NCBI GenBank assembly: GCA_902783095.1 | Contig: CACZPX010000308.1 | Location: forward strand, 1-6,706 | Length of the DNA: 6,706 bases | Direction: 5' to 3' | Source of the DNA: an uncultured Lachnospiraceae bacterium | Lineage (GTDB): Bacteria > Bacillota > Clostridia > Lachnospirales > Lachnospiraceae | Shown here: positions 1-6,045 of the stretch, in pieces | How the letters are laid out: each line of letters begins with the position of its first letter | Numbering within the stretch: position 1 is the stretch's first letter | The notes under the pieces: model-generated | What the model saw: the letters and a program-made list of their open reading frames with translations, nothing else | The model's database searches: none | What the model was told of the DNA's origin: nothing | Made by a program: the position numbers and the translations under genes

Positions 1-690
1 CAGGCGCTCACAAGCGTTCTGGAACGCCCGGGCCGCGGCACCTACAGCATCCGGAAGGAAGTGGTAGGCAAAAACCGCGGCAACTACTTTGTCCGCGAAA
101 CCATAAGCGCCTACGCCGCGCCGGAAAAACCGGAGATCATAAAACGGACGCTCGGCCCTTTTACCCTGGAGGATTACTACGCCCTGCCGGACGACCGCCG
201 TGCGGAGCTGATAGACGGTACGTTCTATGATATGGCTGCGCCTGACCGAAAGCATCAGGATCTGCTGGGCGAACTCTTTGTTCAGTTCCGGACCTGCATC
301 AAAAATAACAGCGCCGCGTGCAAAGTATACTTCGCCCCGTTCGACGTACAGCTGGACTGCGACAACTACACCATGGTCCAGCCGGATCTGGTCGTCATCT
401 GCGATCCCGACAAACTGGTCCCCGAGGGCTGTTTCGGCGCGCCGGACCTGGTGCTGGAGATCCTGTCGCCCTCTTCCAGAAAGCTGGACTTCTTCCTGAA
501 ACTGCAGAAGTACCGCCTTGCGGGCGTCCGGGAGTACTGGATCATAGACCCCCAAAAGGAGACCGTTATGGTCTATTCCTTTGACCGGGAACCCTATCTG
601 GAGTTATTCGGCCGAAACGATGCCATCCCCGTCGGCATCTCGGACGGCCGCTGCATCATCGATATGAAAGAAATTTTTGACAGTCTTTGA
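1..690 (+). CDS. Uma2-family (DUF820) nuclease-like protein with probable N-terminal HTH; 5' end off window
   Basis: The frame is open from base 1, so the gene starts upstream; the GTG at 61 is internal and not a likely start. The visible 229 residues hold a Uma2/DUF820 domain from about residue 55 to the end, a PD-(D/E)XK-like nuclease fold. Family signatures seen are LEDYYALPDDRRAELIDG (56-73), QPDL (127-130), VLEILSPSS (151-159), the D163...K167 stretch and GVREYWIIDP (175-184). Asp129, Glu153 and Lys167 are the likely catalytic set (inference from the family). The first residues, QALTSVL, resemble the last helix of an XRE-type helix-turn-helix, and an HTH-Uma2 arrangement is known in Clostridia, so this is probably a DNA-binding/nuclease fusion cut by the window edge. 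Substrate and cellular role of Uma2 proteins are poorly known. The stop overlaps the ribosome binding site of the next gene, 9 bases before its ATG, suggesting co-transcription and coupling. Confidence 0.88.
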   Translation, partial: QALTSVLERPGRGTYSIRKEVVGKNRGNYFVRETISAYAAPEKPEIIKRTLGPFTLEDYYALPDDRRAELIDGTFYDMAAPDRKHQDLLGELFVQFRTCIKNNSAACKVYFAPFDVQLDCDNYTMVQPDLVVICDPDKLVPEGCFGAPDLVLEILSPSSRKLDFFLKLQKYRLAGVREYWIIDPQKETVMVYSFDREPYLELFGRNDAIPVGISDGRCIIDMKEIFDSL

Positions 691-699
691 GGATATATT

Positions 700-1347
700 A
701 TGACCAAAGCCGTTTTTCTGGATTTTTCCGGCACCATGGTGCACGAGGACGATCCGTACATCATGCAGGTCATGCGGTATTTTCTGACCGCAAGCGACTT
801 AAAGACCCCGGAACAGGTGCTTTCCACCGTCTGGGGGATGCTCAAAAAATTGGAGTGGGACTGCTTTCAGGACAGCTTTGTCAAAAAAGACGTGATGGTG
901 GACCGCATCCTGGCGGATTGTACGGAACGGTTTCACCTGACGGCAGACCATTCCGCCATGCACGAAGCCTGGCGAAAATCCTGGCTGCACGCGCCGCTCT
1001 TTGACGACGTGCGGCCGTTTCTGGCGCGCTGCACGCTGCCGGTGTACGTGGTGACCAACAACGATCACGCCTATACGTCCCAAAACCTGGCGGAAAAGGG
1101 CCTGGCCGTCGCCGGACTGATCTCCTCCGATATGGCGCGCGCCTGCAAGCCGCACCCGGAGATCCTGCGGGAGGCCCTGCGCATCGCAGGGGTACGGCCG
1201 GAGGAGGCCGTGCTGATCGGCGATTCGGAAAAGTCGGACGTTCCCTGCGCGCAGGCGGCAGGCATCACGCCCGTGCTGCTGGACCGCGCGGGACATATTG
1301 ACGGTGAACGGCCGTACCGCGTGATCCGCTCGCTCACGGAGTATTGA
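700..1347 (+). CDS. HAD-superfamily hydrolase with DxSGT motif I
   Basis: This 215-residue protein has the HAD motifs in order. Motif I is FLDFSGT with nucleophile Asp8, motif II is VVTN with Thr119, motif III is ACKPHP with Lys150, and motif IV is GDSEKSD with Asp175 and Asp180. A helical cap-like insert fills about residues 15-100, as in subclass I (phosphoglycolate phosphatase/haloacid dehalogenase-like) members. The length is normal for a small HAD hydrolase. The usual second Asp of motif I (DxD), the general acid/base of HAD phosphatases, is Ser10 here, so activity may be altered; dehalogenase and phosphonatase branches also lack that Asp. The substrate cannot be told from sequence. The start is the ATG at 700, preceded by TGAGGA (688-693), which overlaps the stop of the Uma2 gene. 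It precedes thrC by 110 bases on the same strand, but a functional link is only possible, not shown. Confidence 0.9.
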   Translation: MTKAVFLDFSGTMVHEDDPYIMQVMRYFLTASDLKTPEQVLSTVWGMLKKLEWDCFQDSFVKKDVMVDRILADCTERFHLTADHSAMHEAWRKSWLHAPLFDDVRPFLARCTLPVYVVTNNDHAYTSQNLAEKGLAVAGLISSDMARACKPHPEILREALRIAGVRPEEAVLIGDSEKSDVPCAQAAGITPVLLDRAGHIDGERPYRVIRSLTEY

Positions 1348-1457
1348 CGGCAGCTTCTGCCGCTGCGTTCTGACCGCTGCGCTGCCGTGCTTCGGAAAGC
1401 ACGGACCTGCGTGTCTGCGCATTCGTTCCCCCGGTCCCGGACCGGAAAGGAGGTTTT
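1348..1457 (+). other. Structured GC-rich intergenic stretch before thrC
   Basis: Three perfect inverted repeats lie between the HAD stop and the thrC start. They are CGGCAG-CTT-CTGCCG (1348-1362), CCGTGCTT-CGGA-AAGCACGG (1385-1404), and the palindrome CCGGTCCCGGACCGG (1431-1445), which ends two bases before the thrC ribosome binding site. CGGCAGC (1348-1354) could instead pair with GCTGCCG (1381-1387), so alternative folds exist. CCGCTGCG is directly repeated at 1360-1367 and 1374-1381. No hairpin is followed by a T run, so none is a typical intrinsic terminator. I see no T-box motif, no threonine-rich leader peptide and no convincing -35/-10 pair. The first hairpins may protect the upstream message end or slow polymerase; in GC-rich DNA they may also mean nothing. 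Confidence 0.5.
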
Positions 1458-2930
1458 ATGCTGTACAAAAGCACCCGCGGCACCGAAACGGTGTCCTCCA
1501 CCCGCGCCGTGTTGGCCGGCCTTGCGCCGGACGGCGGCCTGTACATGCCGGTCGTCTTCCCCTCGGGTTTCGACTATCACTCGGTGATGGGCCTGCCCTT
1601 TACGGACATGGCCGCCCGCGTCTTTGCGCTGTTTCTTGACGATTTTAAAGACATCCCGGCGCTGGTGCAGCGCGCCTACGCAGGAAAATTCGACTGTGCG
1701 GATATCACGCCGCTTGTCCCCGTGGGGGACCGCTACGTGCTGGAACTCTTCCACGGCCCTACCTGCGCCTTTAAGGACGTGGCGCTCTCCGCGCTGCCGG
1801 TGCTCATGACCGCCGCGCAAAAGCAGGAGGGCGAAACGGACAGCATCCTGATCCTCACCGCCACCAGCGGCGAAACGGGCAAGGCCGCCATGGAGGGCTT
1901 CCGGGACGTGCCCGGCGTGCGCATCATCGTCTTCTACCCGGACGGCGGCGTAAGTCCCATCCAGGAACGGCAGATGACCACACAGGAGGGCCAGAACGTC
2001 CGGGCCGTGGCCGTGCGCGGCAATTTTGACGACGCGCAGAGCGGCGTAAAGGCCATCTTCACCCGCGTGCAGCAGGAAGGCCTGCCGCCGGAATGCCGTA
2101 CCGTGCTCTCCAGCGCCAATTCCATCAACATCGGCCGCCTGGTACCGCAGATCGTCTACTATTTCAAGGCCTATTCGGATCTGCTGGCCCTGGGCCGCAT
2201 CCGGGACGGCGAGCCGGTAAACTTCACCGTGCCCACCGGTAACTTCGGCGACATCCTGGCGGGCTTTTTTGCCAAAAAGCTGGGCCTGCCCGTGGGAAAA
2301 CTGATCTGCGCCTCCAACGCCAACAACGTGCTGACGGACTTTTTGACCACCGGCGTCTATGACCGCAACCGTCCGTTCCACAAAACGGCTTCCCCGTCCA
2401 TGGACATCCTGATCTCCAGCAATCTGGAGCGCCTGCTGTACCTGCTGGGCGGCGAGGACGCGTCCCTGGTGCGGCAGCTGATGGGCCGGCTGGCCGCGGA
2501 CGGGACCTACCGGGTCCCTCCCGCCATGCTCACCGCCCTGCAAAAGGATCTTCCGGCGGACTTTGCGGACGATCCCGCCGCCTTCCGTTCCATCGCGCGC
2601 GTGTTTGCCGAGCATCACTATCTGATGGATCCGCATACCGCCGTTGCCTGGACCGTGGCGGAACGATACCGGCAGAAAACGGCGGACCAGACGCCCAACG
2701 TGGTCCTGTCCACCGCCTCGCCGTACAAGTTCCCGCAGGCGGTCCTGACCGCGCTCGGCGCACAACTCCCCGCCGACCCGTTTGCCATGATGGACGCCCT
2801 GCAGGCGATCAGCGGCGTGCCGGTGCCCAAAAATCTGGCCGGCCTGAAAGAAAAACACGTGCGGTTTACGGACGTTGTGGACAGGGACGCCCTGTACGAT
2901 TACGTCCTTTCCGCGATCCGTGATAACTGA
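1458..2930 (+). CDS. thrC: Threonine synthase (PLP-dependent)
   Basis: Threonine synthase converts O-phospho-L-homoserine and water to L-threonine and phosphate, the last step of threonine synthesis, in the cytoplasm. The 490 residues match the long threonine synthase class (E. coli, yeast-like) rather than the shorter plant/Bacillus type. The N-terminal domain reads YKSTRG (3-8) and LAPDGGLYMP (22-31). PTCAFKD (101-107) carries the lysine, Lys106, expected to bind PLP. The substrate loop is TATSGETGKAA (134-144), followed by SSANSINIGR (218-227). PTGNFGD (259-265) is the loop that holds the PLP phosphate in this fold type II family. The start is the ATG at 1458 with a near-perfect AAGGAGG (1447-1453) four bases upstream. 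thrH follows after 44 bases, matching a shared pathway. No homoserine kinase (thrB) or homoserine dehydrogenase is in the window. No promoter is evident directly upstream, so it may be read from further left. Confidence 0.97.
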   Translation: MLYKSTRGTETVSSTRAVLAGLAPDGGLYMPVVFPSGFDYHSVMGLPFTDMAARVFALFLDDFKDIPALVQRAYAGKFDCADITPLVPVGDRYVLELFHGPTCAFKDVALSALPVLMTAAQKQEGETDSILILTATSGETGKAAMEGFRDVPGVRIIVFYPDGGVSPIQERQMTTQEGQNVRAVAVRGNFDDAQSGVKAIFTRVQQEGLPPECRTVLSSANSINIGRLVPQIVYYFKAYSDLLALGRIRDGEPVNFTVPTGNFGDILAGFFAKKLGLPVGKLICASNANNVLTDFLTTGVYDRNRPFHKTASPSMDILISSNLERLLYLLGGEDASLVRQLMGRLAADGTYRVPPAMLTALQKDLPADFADDPAAFRSIARVFAEHHYLMDPHTAVAWTVAERYRQKTADQTPNVVLSTASPYKFPQAVLTALGAQLPADPFAMMDALQAISGVPVPKNLAGLKEKHVRFTDVVDRDALYDYVLSAIRDN

Positions 2931-2974
2931 CACTCCATCGTTTTAAGCAGTTTTTGTCAGAGAGGAGCACGCTC

Positions 2975-3574
2975 ATGAACATCGTCTGTCTGGATTTGGA
3001 AGGAGTCCTGACGCCCGAGATCTGGATCGCCTTTTCGGAAGCCTCCGGCATTCCGGAGCTTCGCCGCACCACCAGGGAAGAGCCGGACTACGACAAGCTG
3101 ATGCGCTGGCGCATCGGCCTGCTGAAGGATCGCGGCCTGACGCTTGCGGACATCCGGCGTGTCATCGGCACCATAGACCCGCTGCCCGGCGCAAAATCTT
3201 TTTTAGACGCCCTGCGGGCCCTGGTCCCCACGGTGATCCTAAGCGACACCTTTGCGGAATTTGCCGCCCCGCTCATGGAAAAGCTGGGGCAGCCGCTGCT
3301 GTTGTGCAACAGCCTGGACGTGGACGAAAACGGGCTCATCACCGCCCACCGCATGCGCATCAAAAACAGCAAACTGACCACGGTGCGCGCCTTCCACAGC
3401 ATCGGCTACGATACGCTGGCCGTGGGCGACAGCTTCAACGACATCGACATGATCCGCGCCTCCAAGGCGGGCTTTCTGTTCCGCACGTCGGACACGGTGC
3501 GGCAGGCGCACCCGGATCTGCCGGCCTATGAGGACTACGACGCGCTGCTTGCCGCCATCCGCGCCGCGCTGTAG
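2975..3574 (+). CDS. thrH: ThrH: phosphoserine phosphatase / homoserine phosphotransferase (HAD superfamily)
   Basis: The 199 residues read end to end like the ThrH family known from Pseudomonas aeruginosa (about 205 residues). That enzyme hydrolyses phosphoserine and can transfer its phosphate to homoserine, giving the substrate of threonine synthase. Visible signatures are CLDLEGVLTPEIWIAF (5-20), with nucleophile Asp7 and the family-typical Glu9 in place of the second HAD Asp; VILSDTF (87-93) with motif II Ser90; Lys133 as motif III; and AVGDSFNDIDM (149-159) with Asp152 and Asp156 as motif IV. I place the start at the ATG at 2975, seven bases after AGAGGAG (2961-2967); a TTG at 2954 in frame would add seven residues but lies before that ribosome binding site. 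It sits 44 bases after thrC, almost certainly in the same operon. The family assignment is strong; which of the two activities matters in this cell is inference. Confidence 0.94.
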   Translation: MNIVCLDLEGVLTPEIWIAFSEASGIPELRRTTREEPDYDKLMRWRIGLLKDRGLTLADIRRVIGTIDPLPGAKSFLDALRALVPTVILSDTFAEFAAPLMEKLGQPLLLCNSLDVDENGLITAHRMRIKNSKLTTVRAFHSIGYDTLAVGDSFNDIDMIRASKAGFLFRTSDTVRQAHPDLPAYEDYDALLAAIRAAL

Positions 3575-3710
3575 GCCTGCCCGCGTCAGACCGCCCGCGC
3601 GTTTTTGCCGCCGGGCCAACACGATCGAGCAGAAGGCGGTCAACGCCTCCCGCCCGCCCCGCAGCGCAGACATTCGCAGCCTGCGGCTTCACGTCCTGCG
3701 CCCGGCAAAT

Positions 3711-3740
3711 GCGGCTCTGTGCGAGCACAGCCGCGCTTTT
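3711..3740 (+). terminator. Possible weak terminator hairpin in the thrH 3' region
   Basis: GCGG (3711-3714) plus CTGTG (3717-3721) pairs with CACAG (3726-3730) plus CCGC (3731-3734) around a CGAG loop, leaving a two-base bulge. GCTTTT follows. The T run is short, so this would be a leaky terminator at best. The rest of 3575-3756 is GC-rich with other short inverted repeats and no supportable gene. Confidence 0.35.
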
Positions 3741-3756
3741 CGGGCTTGCTGCACAC

Positions 3757-3795
3757 AAAAACGGAGGTCCCCGCTCCCGCAGGGCCTCCGTTTTT
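3757..3795. terminator. Bidirectional intrinsic terminator between convergent genes
   Basis: AAAAACGGAGG (3757-3767) is the reverse complement of CCTCCGTTTTT (3785-3795). The stem extends by CCC/GGG across a single bulged T (3768). Reading rightward it ends in five Ts (3791-3795) and can stop thrH transcripts, about 180 bases after that stop codon. Reading leftward it also ends in five Ts and lies 28 bases past the stop of the GH18 gene. The placement between two converging genes fits the dual role. Confidence 0.92.
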
Positions 3796-3823
3796 CATTT
3801 TGCCGCGGCCGTTTCCGCCGCCT

Positions 3824-5536
3824 CTATCGTTCGCTCATGGCCTCGTGGATCACTTCCCAGGCCTCGGGGATCTCCATCCCCAGCTTCCAGCAGGAGATGC
3901 CCGCCACGTCGTAGCTTAAGATCAGGTCCAGTTTTGCCTCCAGAGACTTTACGTCCTCTACCCAGATGCGGTTTAAGACGCCTTCCACTTCGATCTCGAT
4001 ATAGTTCTGCCCGCTCTCCTCGTCCCAGACCATAAAGTCCTTGTACTGCTTTTTGGCGTCGTGCATGGCCGCCATGTTCATGGTCTCCGAGGTGACGGCC
4101 GCGTCCTCTCCGCGCCAGATGCGGGAGTAGAACGGCATGCCCACCACCAGCATCTCCACCGGCACGCCGGCGTTTACGGTATTTTCAATGCCGCTCTTGA
4201 TAAAGGGCAGCGACGCCGTAGAGCCCGCGTCTGAACCGGCATAGTGCTCATCGTAGGCCATGACCACAAAATAATCCGCGATCTTCGCCTGTTCGGCGCG
4301 GTGATAGTGTCCCGTCCAGGCGGACGGCACGTAGTTGTCTATGGAGAAGAACAGGTCGTTTTTATGGCAGGCGATCGCCAGCTCCTTGATAAACTGCAGA
4401 TAGCCGCTGCCCGCATCCGAGGGCAGGCCTTCAAAGTCCAGATTGATGCCGTCGATCCCAAAGCGCACGGCCTCGGACACCAGATTGTCCACCAGCCGCG
4501 TCCGGTTGGAGGTCTTCCCAAACAGCTGCGAATAGTCCAGCTTTACGGAGGTGTTGAAATTCTCCGCCAGCGCCCACACCTGCAGCCCGTATTCATGCGC
4601 AAGCTTTACGTAGTCCTCGTCCGCGCGGGAATCGATGGTCCCGGTAGAGGACACCACGGAAAACCAGGTGGGGCTGATCACGTTCAGGCCGTCGGCCGCC
4701 TCCAGAAGTTCCGCAAGCTCATCCATGCCGGACTCGTTGAATACCTGGTGCCACGCCATACACACGGGCTTCCCCAGGCTCTTCCGTTCATAGACGGGCT
4801 CCGTATAGGGCTCGTCCTCGTGCACGGTCTTCACCGTTTCGATGTCCGCGTCCGTCACGTAGCCCACGTGCCCGATCTCTCCGCCCAAAAACACCTTGTT
4901 CCAGCCGTCCGCCGTACTGATCAGCCAGGCTTCCTGCGCGCTTTCGGTCCTGTACAGGATCTTTTCCGCGCCGCCGGCGCCGACGCGCACTGCCGTCCCC
5001 GGCTTGAGCTCCGCCATCTTCAGGTCCCCAAACTTGGAACGCAGAAACACGCGGCCGGGATCGCTGTAGATGTTCACCGCCATATTGGAAAACTGGGCCA
5101 CGTAGTTTAGGGAGACGCAGATCCGGGACGCCGCGTCCGCGCTCTTCTTGGCGTCGGTGTCGGAACTGTCAAAAAACACCGCCGCGCCCTCATAGGTGTC
5201 ACCCTCATAGGCGCGGATCACCTCGTCGGCCGTGGCATAACTCAGGCAATGCTCGGAATCGTCCCAGAAAAAGCCGCTGTTGACGTCCTCCAGCACCACG
5301 CCCAGTTTTAAGTAGATATACCGGTCGTGGACGATCCCCCGCACGCCGGACAGCGTTCCGTTCGCGATGATGGGCACGGTCCCGTCAGCGGACGCGTAGA
5401 CCTCTGACAGGTCGGCCATATCGTCGACGATTTCCGTCTCCGGATCTTTCTGCGTAAAGATACTGATGCAGACGACCGCAACGACCGCCAGCAACACGAT
5501 AAGGACGGGGATTTTTCTGTTCCGCTTCACATTCAT
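3824..5536 (-). CDS. Membrane-anchored glycoside hydrolase family 18 protein with SH3-like domain
   Basis: 570 residues, probably a cell-surface enzyme acting on N-acetylglucosamine polymers such as peptidoglycan. A basic start (MNVKRNRK) and a hydrophobic segment (10-27) form an uncleaved anchor or signal; the Cys at 23 is preceded by VV, a poor lipobox. Residues 55-110 resemble a copper-amine-oxidase-like N-terminal stalk domain, and about 160-230 look like an SH3-like module. The GH18 barrel runs from about 257 to the end: VCMAWHQVF (258-266), NVISPTWF (285-292), the active-site strand DGINLDFEG (362-370) with catalytic acid Glu369 and Asp367, MAYDEH (426-431), GMPFYSRIW (466-474) and GISCWKLG (546-553). 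This resembles the YaaH/SleL branch, so an N-acetylglucosaminidase role in the wall or spore cortex is plausible but not proven. I choose the ATG at 5536, eight bases from AGGAGG (5550-5545); a GTG at 5542 is only two bases from it. It appears monocistronic. Confidence 0.92.
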   Translation of the reverse strand: MNVKRNRKIPVLIVLLAVVAVVCISIFTQKDPETEIVDDMADLSEVYASADGTVPIIANGTLSGVRGIVHDRYIYLKLGVVLEDVNSGFFWDDSEHCLSYATADEVIRAYEGDTYEGAAVFFDSSDTDAKKSADAASRICVSLNYVAQFSNMAVNIYSDPGRVFLRSKFGDLKMAELKPGTAVRVGAGGAEKILYRTESAQEAWLISTADGWNKVFLGGEIGHVGYVTDADIETVKTVHEDEPYTEPVYERKSLGKPVCMAWHQVFNESGMDELAELLEAADGLNVISPTWFSVVSSTGTIDSRADEDYVKLAHEYGLQVWALAENFNTSVKLDYSQLFGKTSNRTRLVDNLVSEAVRFGIDGINLDFEGLPSDAGSGYLQFIKELAIACHKNDLFFSIDNYVPSAWTGHYHRAEQAKIADYFVVMAYDEHYAGSDAGSTASLPFIKSGIENTVNAGVPVEMLVVGMPFYSRIWRGEDAAVTSETMNMAAMHDAKKQYKDFMVWDEESGQNYIEIEVEGVLNRIWVEDVKSLEAKLDLILSYDVAGISCWKLGMEIPEAWEVIHEAMSER

Positions 5537-5559
5537 GGGCACTGCCTCCTGGATATTAG

Positions 5560-5588
5560 ATTATAACATAGGCAGTTCCCGTTTTCAA
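5560..5588 (-). promoter_or_regulatory. Sigma-A-type extended -10 promoter of the GH18 gene
   Basis: Read on the minus strand, TTGAAA (5588-5583) and TATAAT (5565-5560) are separated by exactly 17 bases, with TG one base before the -10 (extended -10). Transcription should start near 5553, giving a leader of only about 17 bases that holds the AGGAGG (5550-5545). This points to housekeeping-sigma expression rather than a sporulation sigma factor. Confidence 0.88.
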
Positions 5589-5654
5589 ATGCTCTTCCGG
5601 TCCGCCGGTCACGCCCCGCTCTGACAGAAGGATTCTCGCACAAAGTTTTTTTGA

Positions 5655-5888
5655 TCACTCGACTTTGTCGAAGCGAATTTCGCAGAGCCTGCCCGTCGCA
5701 TCCGAAATAAAGTCACTCATGTAGCAGCCGCGATCCCGCACAACGCTCACGTAGGCCAGATAGCCGGGAGTGGTCTGCCTCCCCGCCAGCGTCAGCGTCA
5801 CGCCCGCTGCCTGATAGGCGGACAGCCGTTCCCGTACCGCCTCGTACTCTTCGTGATATATCGTAAGATTAGGATGCCTTCTTTTCAT
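5655..5888 (-). CDS. Small protein of unknown function (77 residues)
   Basis: I do not recognise this family. The 77-residue product starts MKRRHPNLTIYHEEYEAV, is predicted to have a charged helix over about residues 12-28 and then alternating strand-like segments (TLTLAG 31-36, GYLAYVSVV 42-50, GRLCEIRF 66-73). No signal peptide or membrane segment is seen, and it has two cysteines (55 and 69) without a metal-binding pattern. I chose the ATG at 5888 because AAGGAAGAGG (5901-5892) sits just upstream. The frame stays open to 6026, but a longer start would run through the serS terminator hairpin and is unlikely. The gene lies between serS and the GH18 gene, all on the minus strand. A clear terminator precedes it and a separate promoter follows it, so it may be its own transcript. 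No T-rich hairpin is seen right after its stop, so its message may end by another route or run on. Confidence 0.6.
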   Translation of the reverse strand: MKRRHPNLTIYHEEYEAVRERLSAYQAAGVTLTLAGRQTTPGYLAYVSVVRDRGCYMSDFISDATGRLCEIRFDKVE

Positions 5889-5932
5889 GTGCCTCTTCCT
5901 TGATATGGTTACAGAATTGTCGGAAAGAACAG

Positions 5933-5976
5933 AAAAATCCCCTGGCAAGAATGTGAAGTTCCTACCAGGGGATTTT
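5933..5976 (-). terminator. Intrinsic terminator downstream of serS
   Basis: AAAATCCCCTGG (5934-5945) and CCAGGGGATTTT (5965-5976) form a perfect 12-bp stem with a 19-base loop. On the minus strand the stem is followed by TTTTT (5937-5933). It begins about 70 bases past the serS stop and should end the serS transcript. The loop is longer than usual for an intrinsic terminator. Confidence 0.8.
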
Positions 5977-5999
5977 ATCACAGCGGCGCCGTTTGTCAC
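5972..5999 (-). promoter_or_regulatory. Possible promoter for the 77-codon gene, overlapping the serS terminator
   Basis: Read on the minus strand, GTGACA (5999-5994) and TAAAAT (5977-5972) are 16 bases apart, with TG one base before the -10. Each hexamer differs from consensus at one position. Start of transcription would fall near 5965, so RNA from here would lack most of the first arm of the terminator hairpin and would not be stopped by it. The leader would be about 77 bases. This is inferred from hexamers only. Confidence 0.4.
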
Positions 6000-6045
6000 G
6001 GTGCGTTTTGTGACTTTTGGAAGCACACGGTTACACTTTGGCCGC

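Noticed and set aside
1387..1587. Possible leader peptide for threonine attenuation before thrC
   Set aside because: The frame has few Thr codons, no stop before thrC and no terminator hairpin with a T run downstream.
1071..2933. Long 620-codon open frame on the minus strand opposite thrC
   Set aside because: It is antisense to a clear threonine synthase and the HAD gene; its product is rich in Arg, His and Gly with no recognisable domain, as expected from a GC-rich shadow frame.
2927..2960. Inverted repeat CTGACA/TGTCAG between thrC and thrH
   Set aside because: Only 6 bp with a 22-base loop and no T run after it; too weak to call a terminator or operator.
3575..3756. Possible small gene or RNA in the thrH 3' region
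   Set aside because: Open frames here run through the terminator and lack convincing starts; the short inverted repeats are what GC-rich DNA gives by chance.
4244..5110. 288-codon plus-strand open frame inside the GH18 gene
   Set aside because: It is antisense to the GH18 domain, shows no family features and has no ribosome binding site of note.
5889..6026. Longer N-terminus for the 77-residue protein, starting at 6026
   Set aside because: It would encode straight through the serS terminator hairpin; the ATG at 5888 has a suitable ribosome binding site and is preferred.
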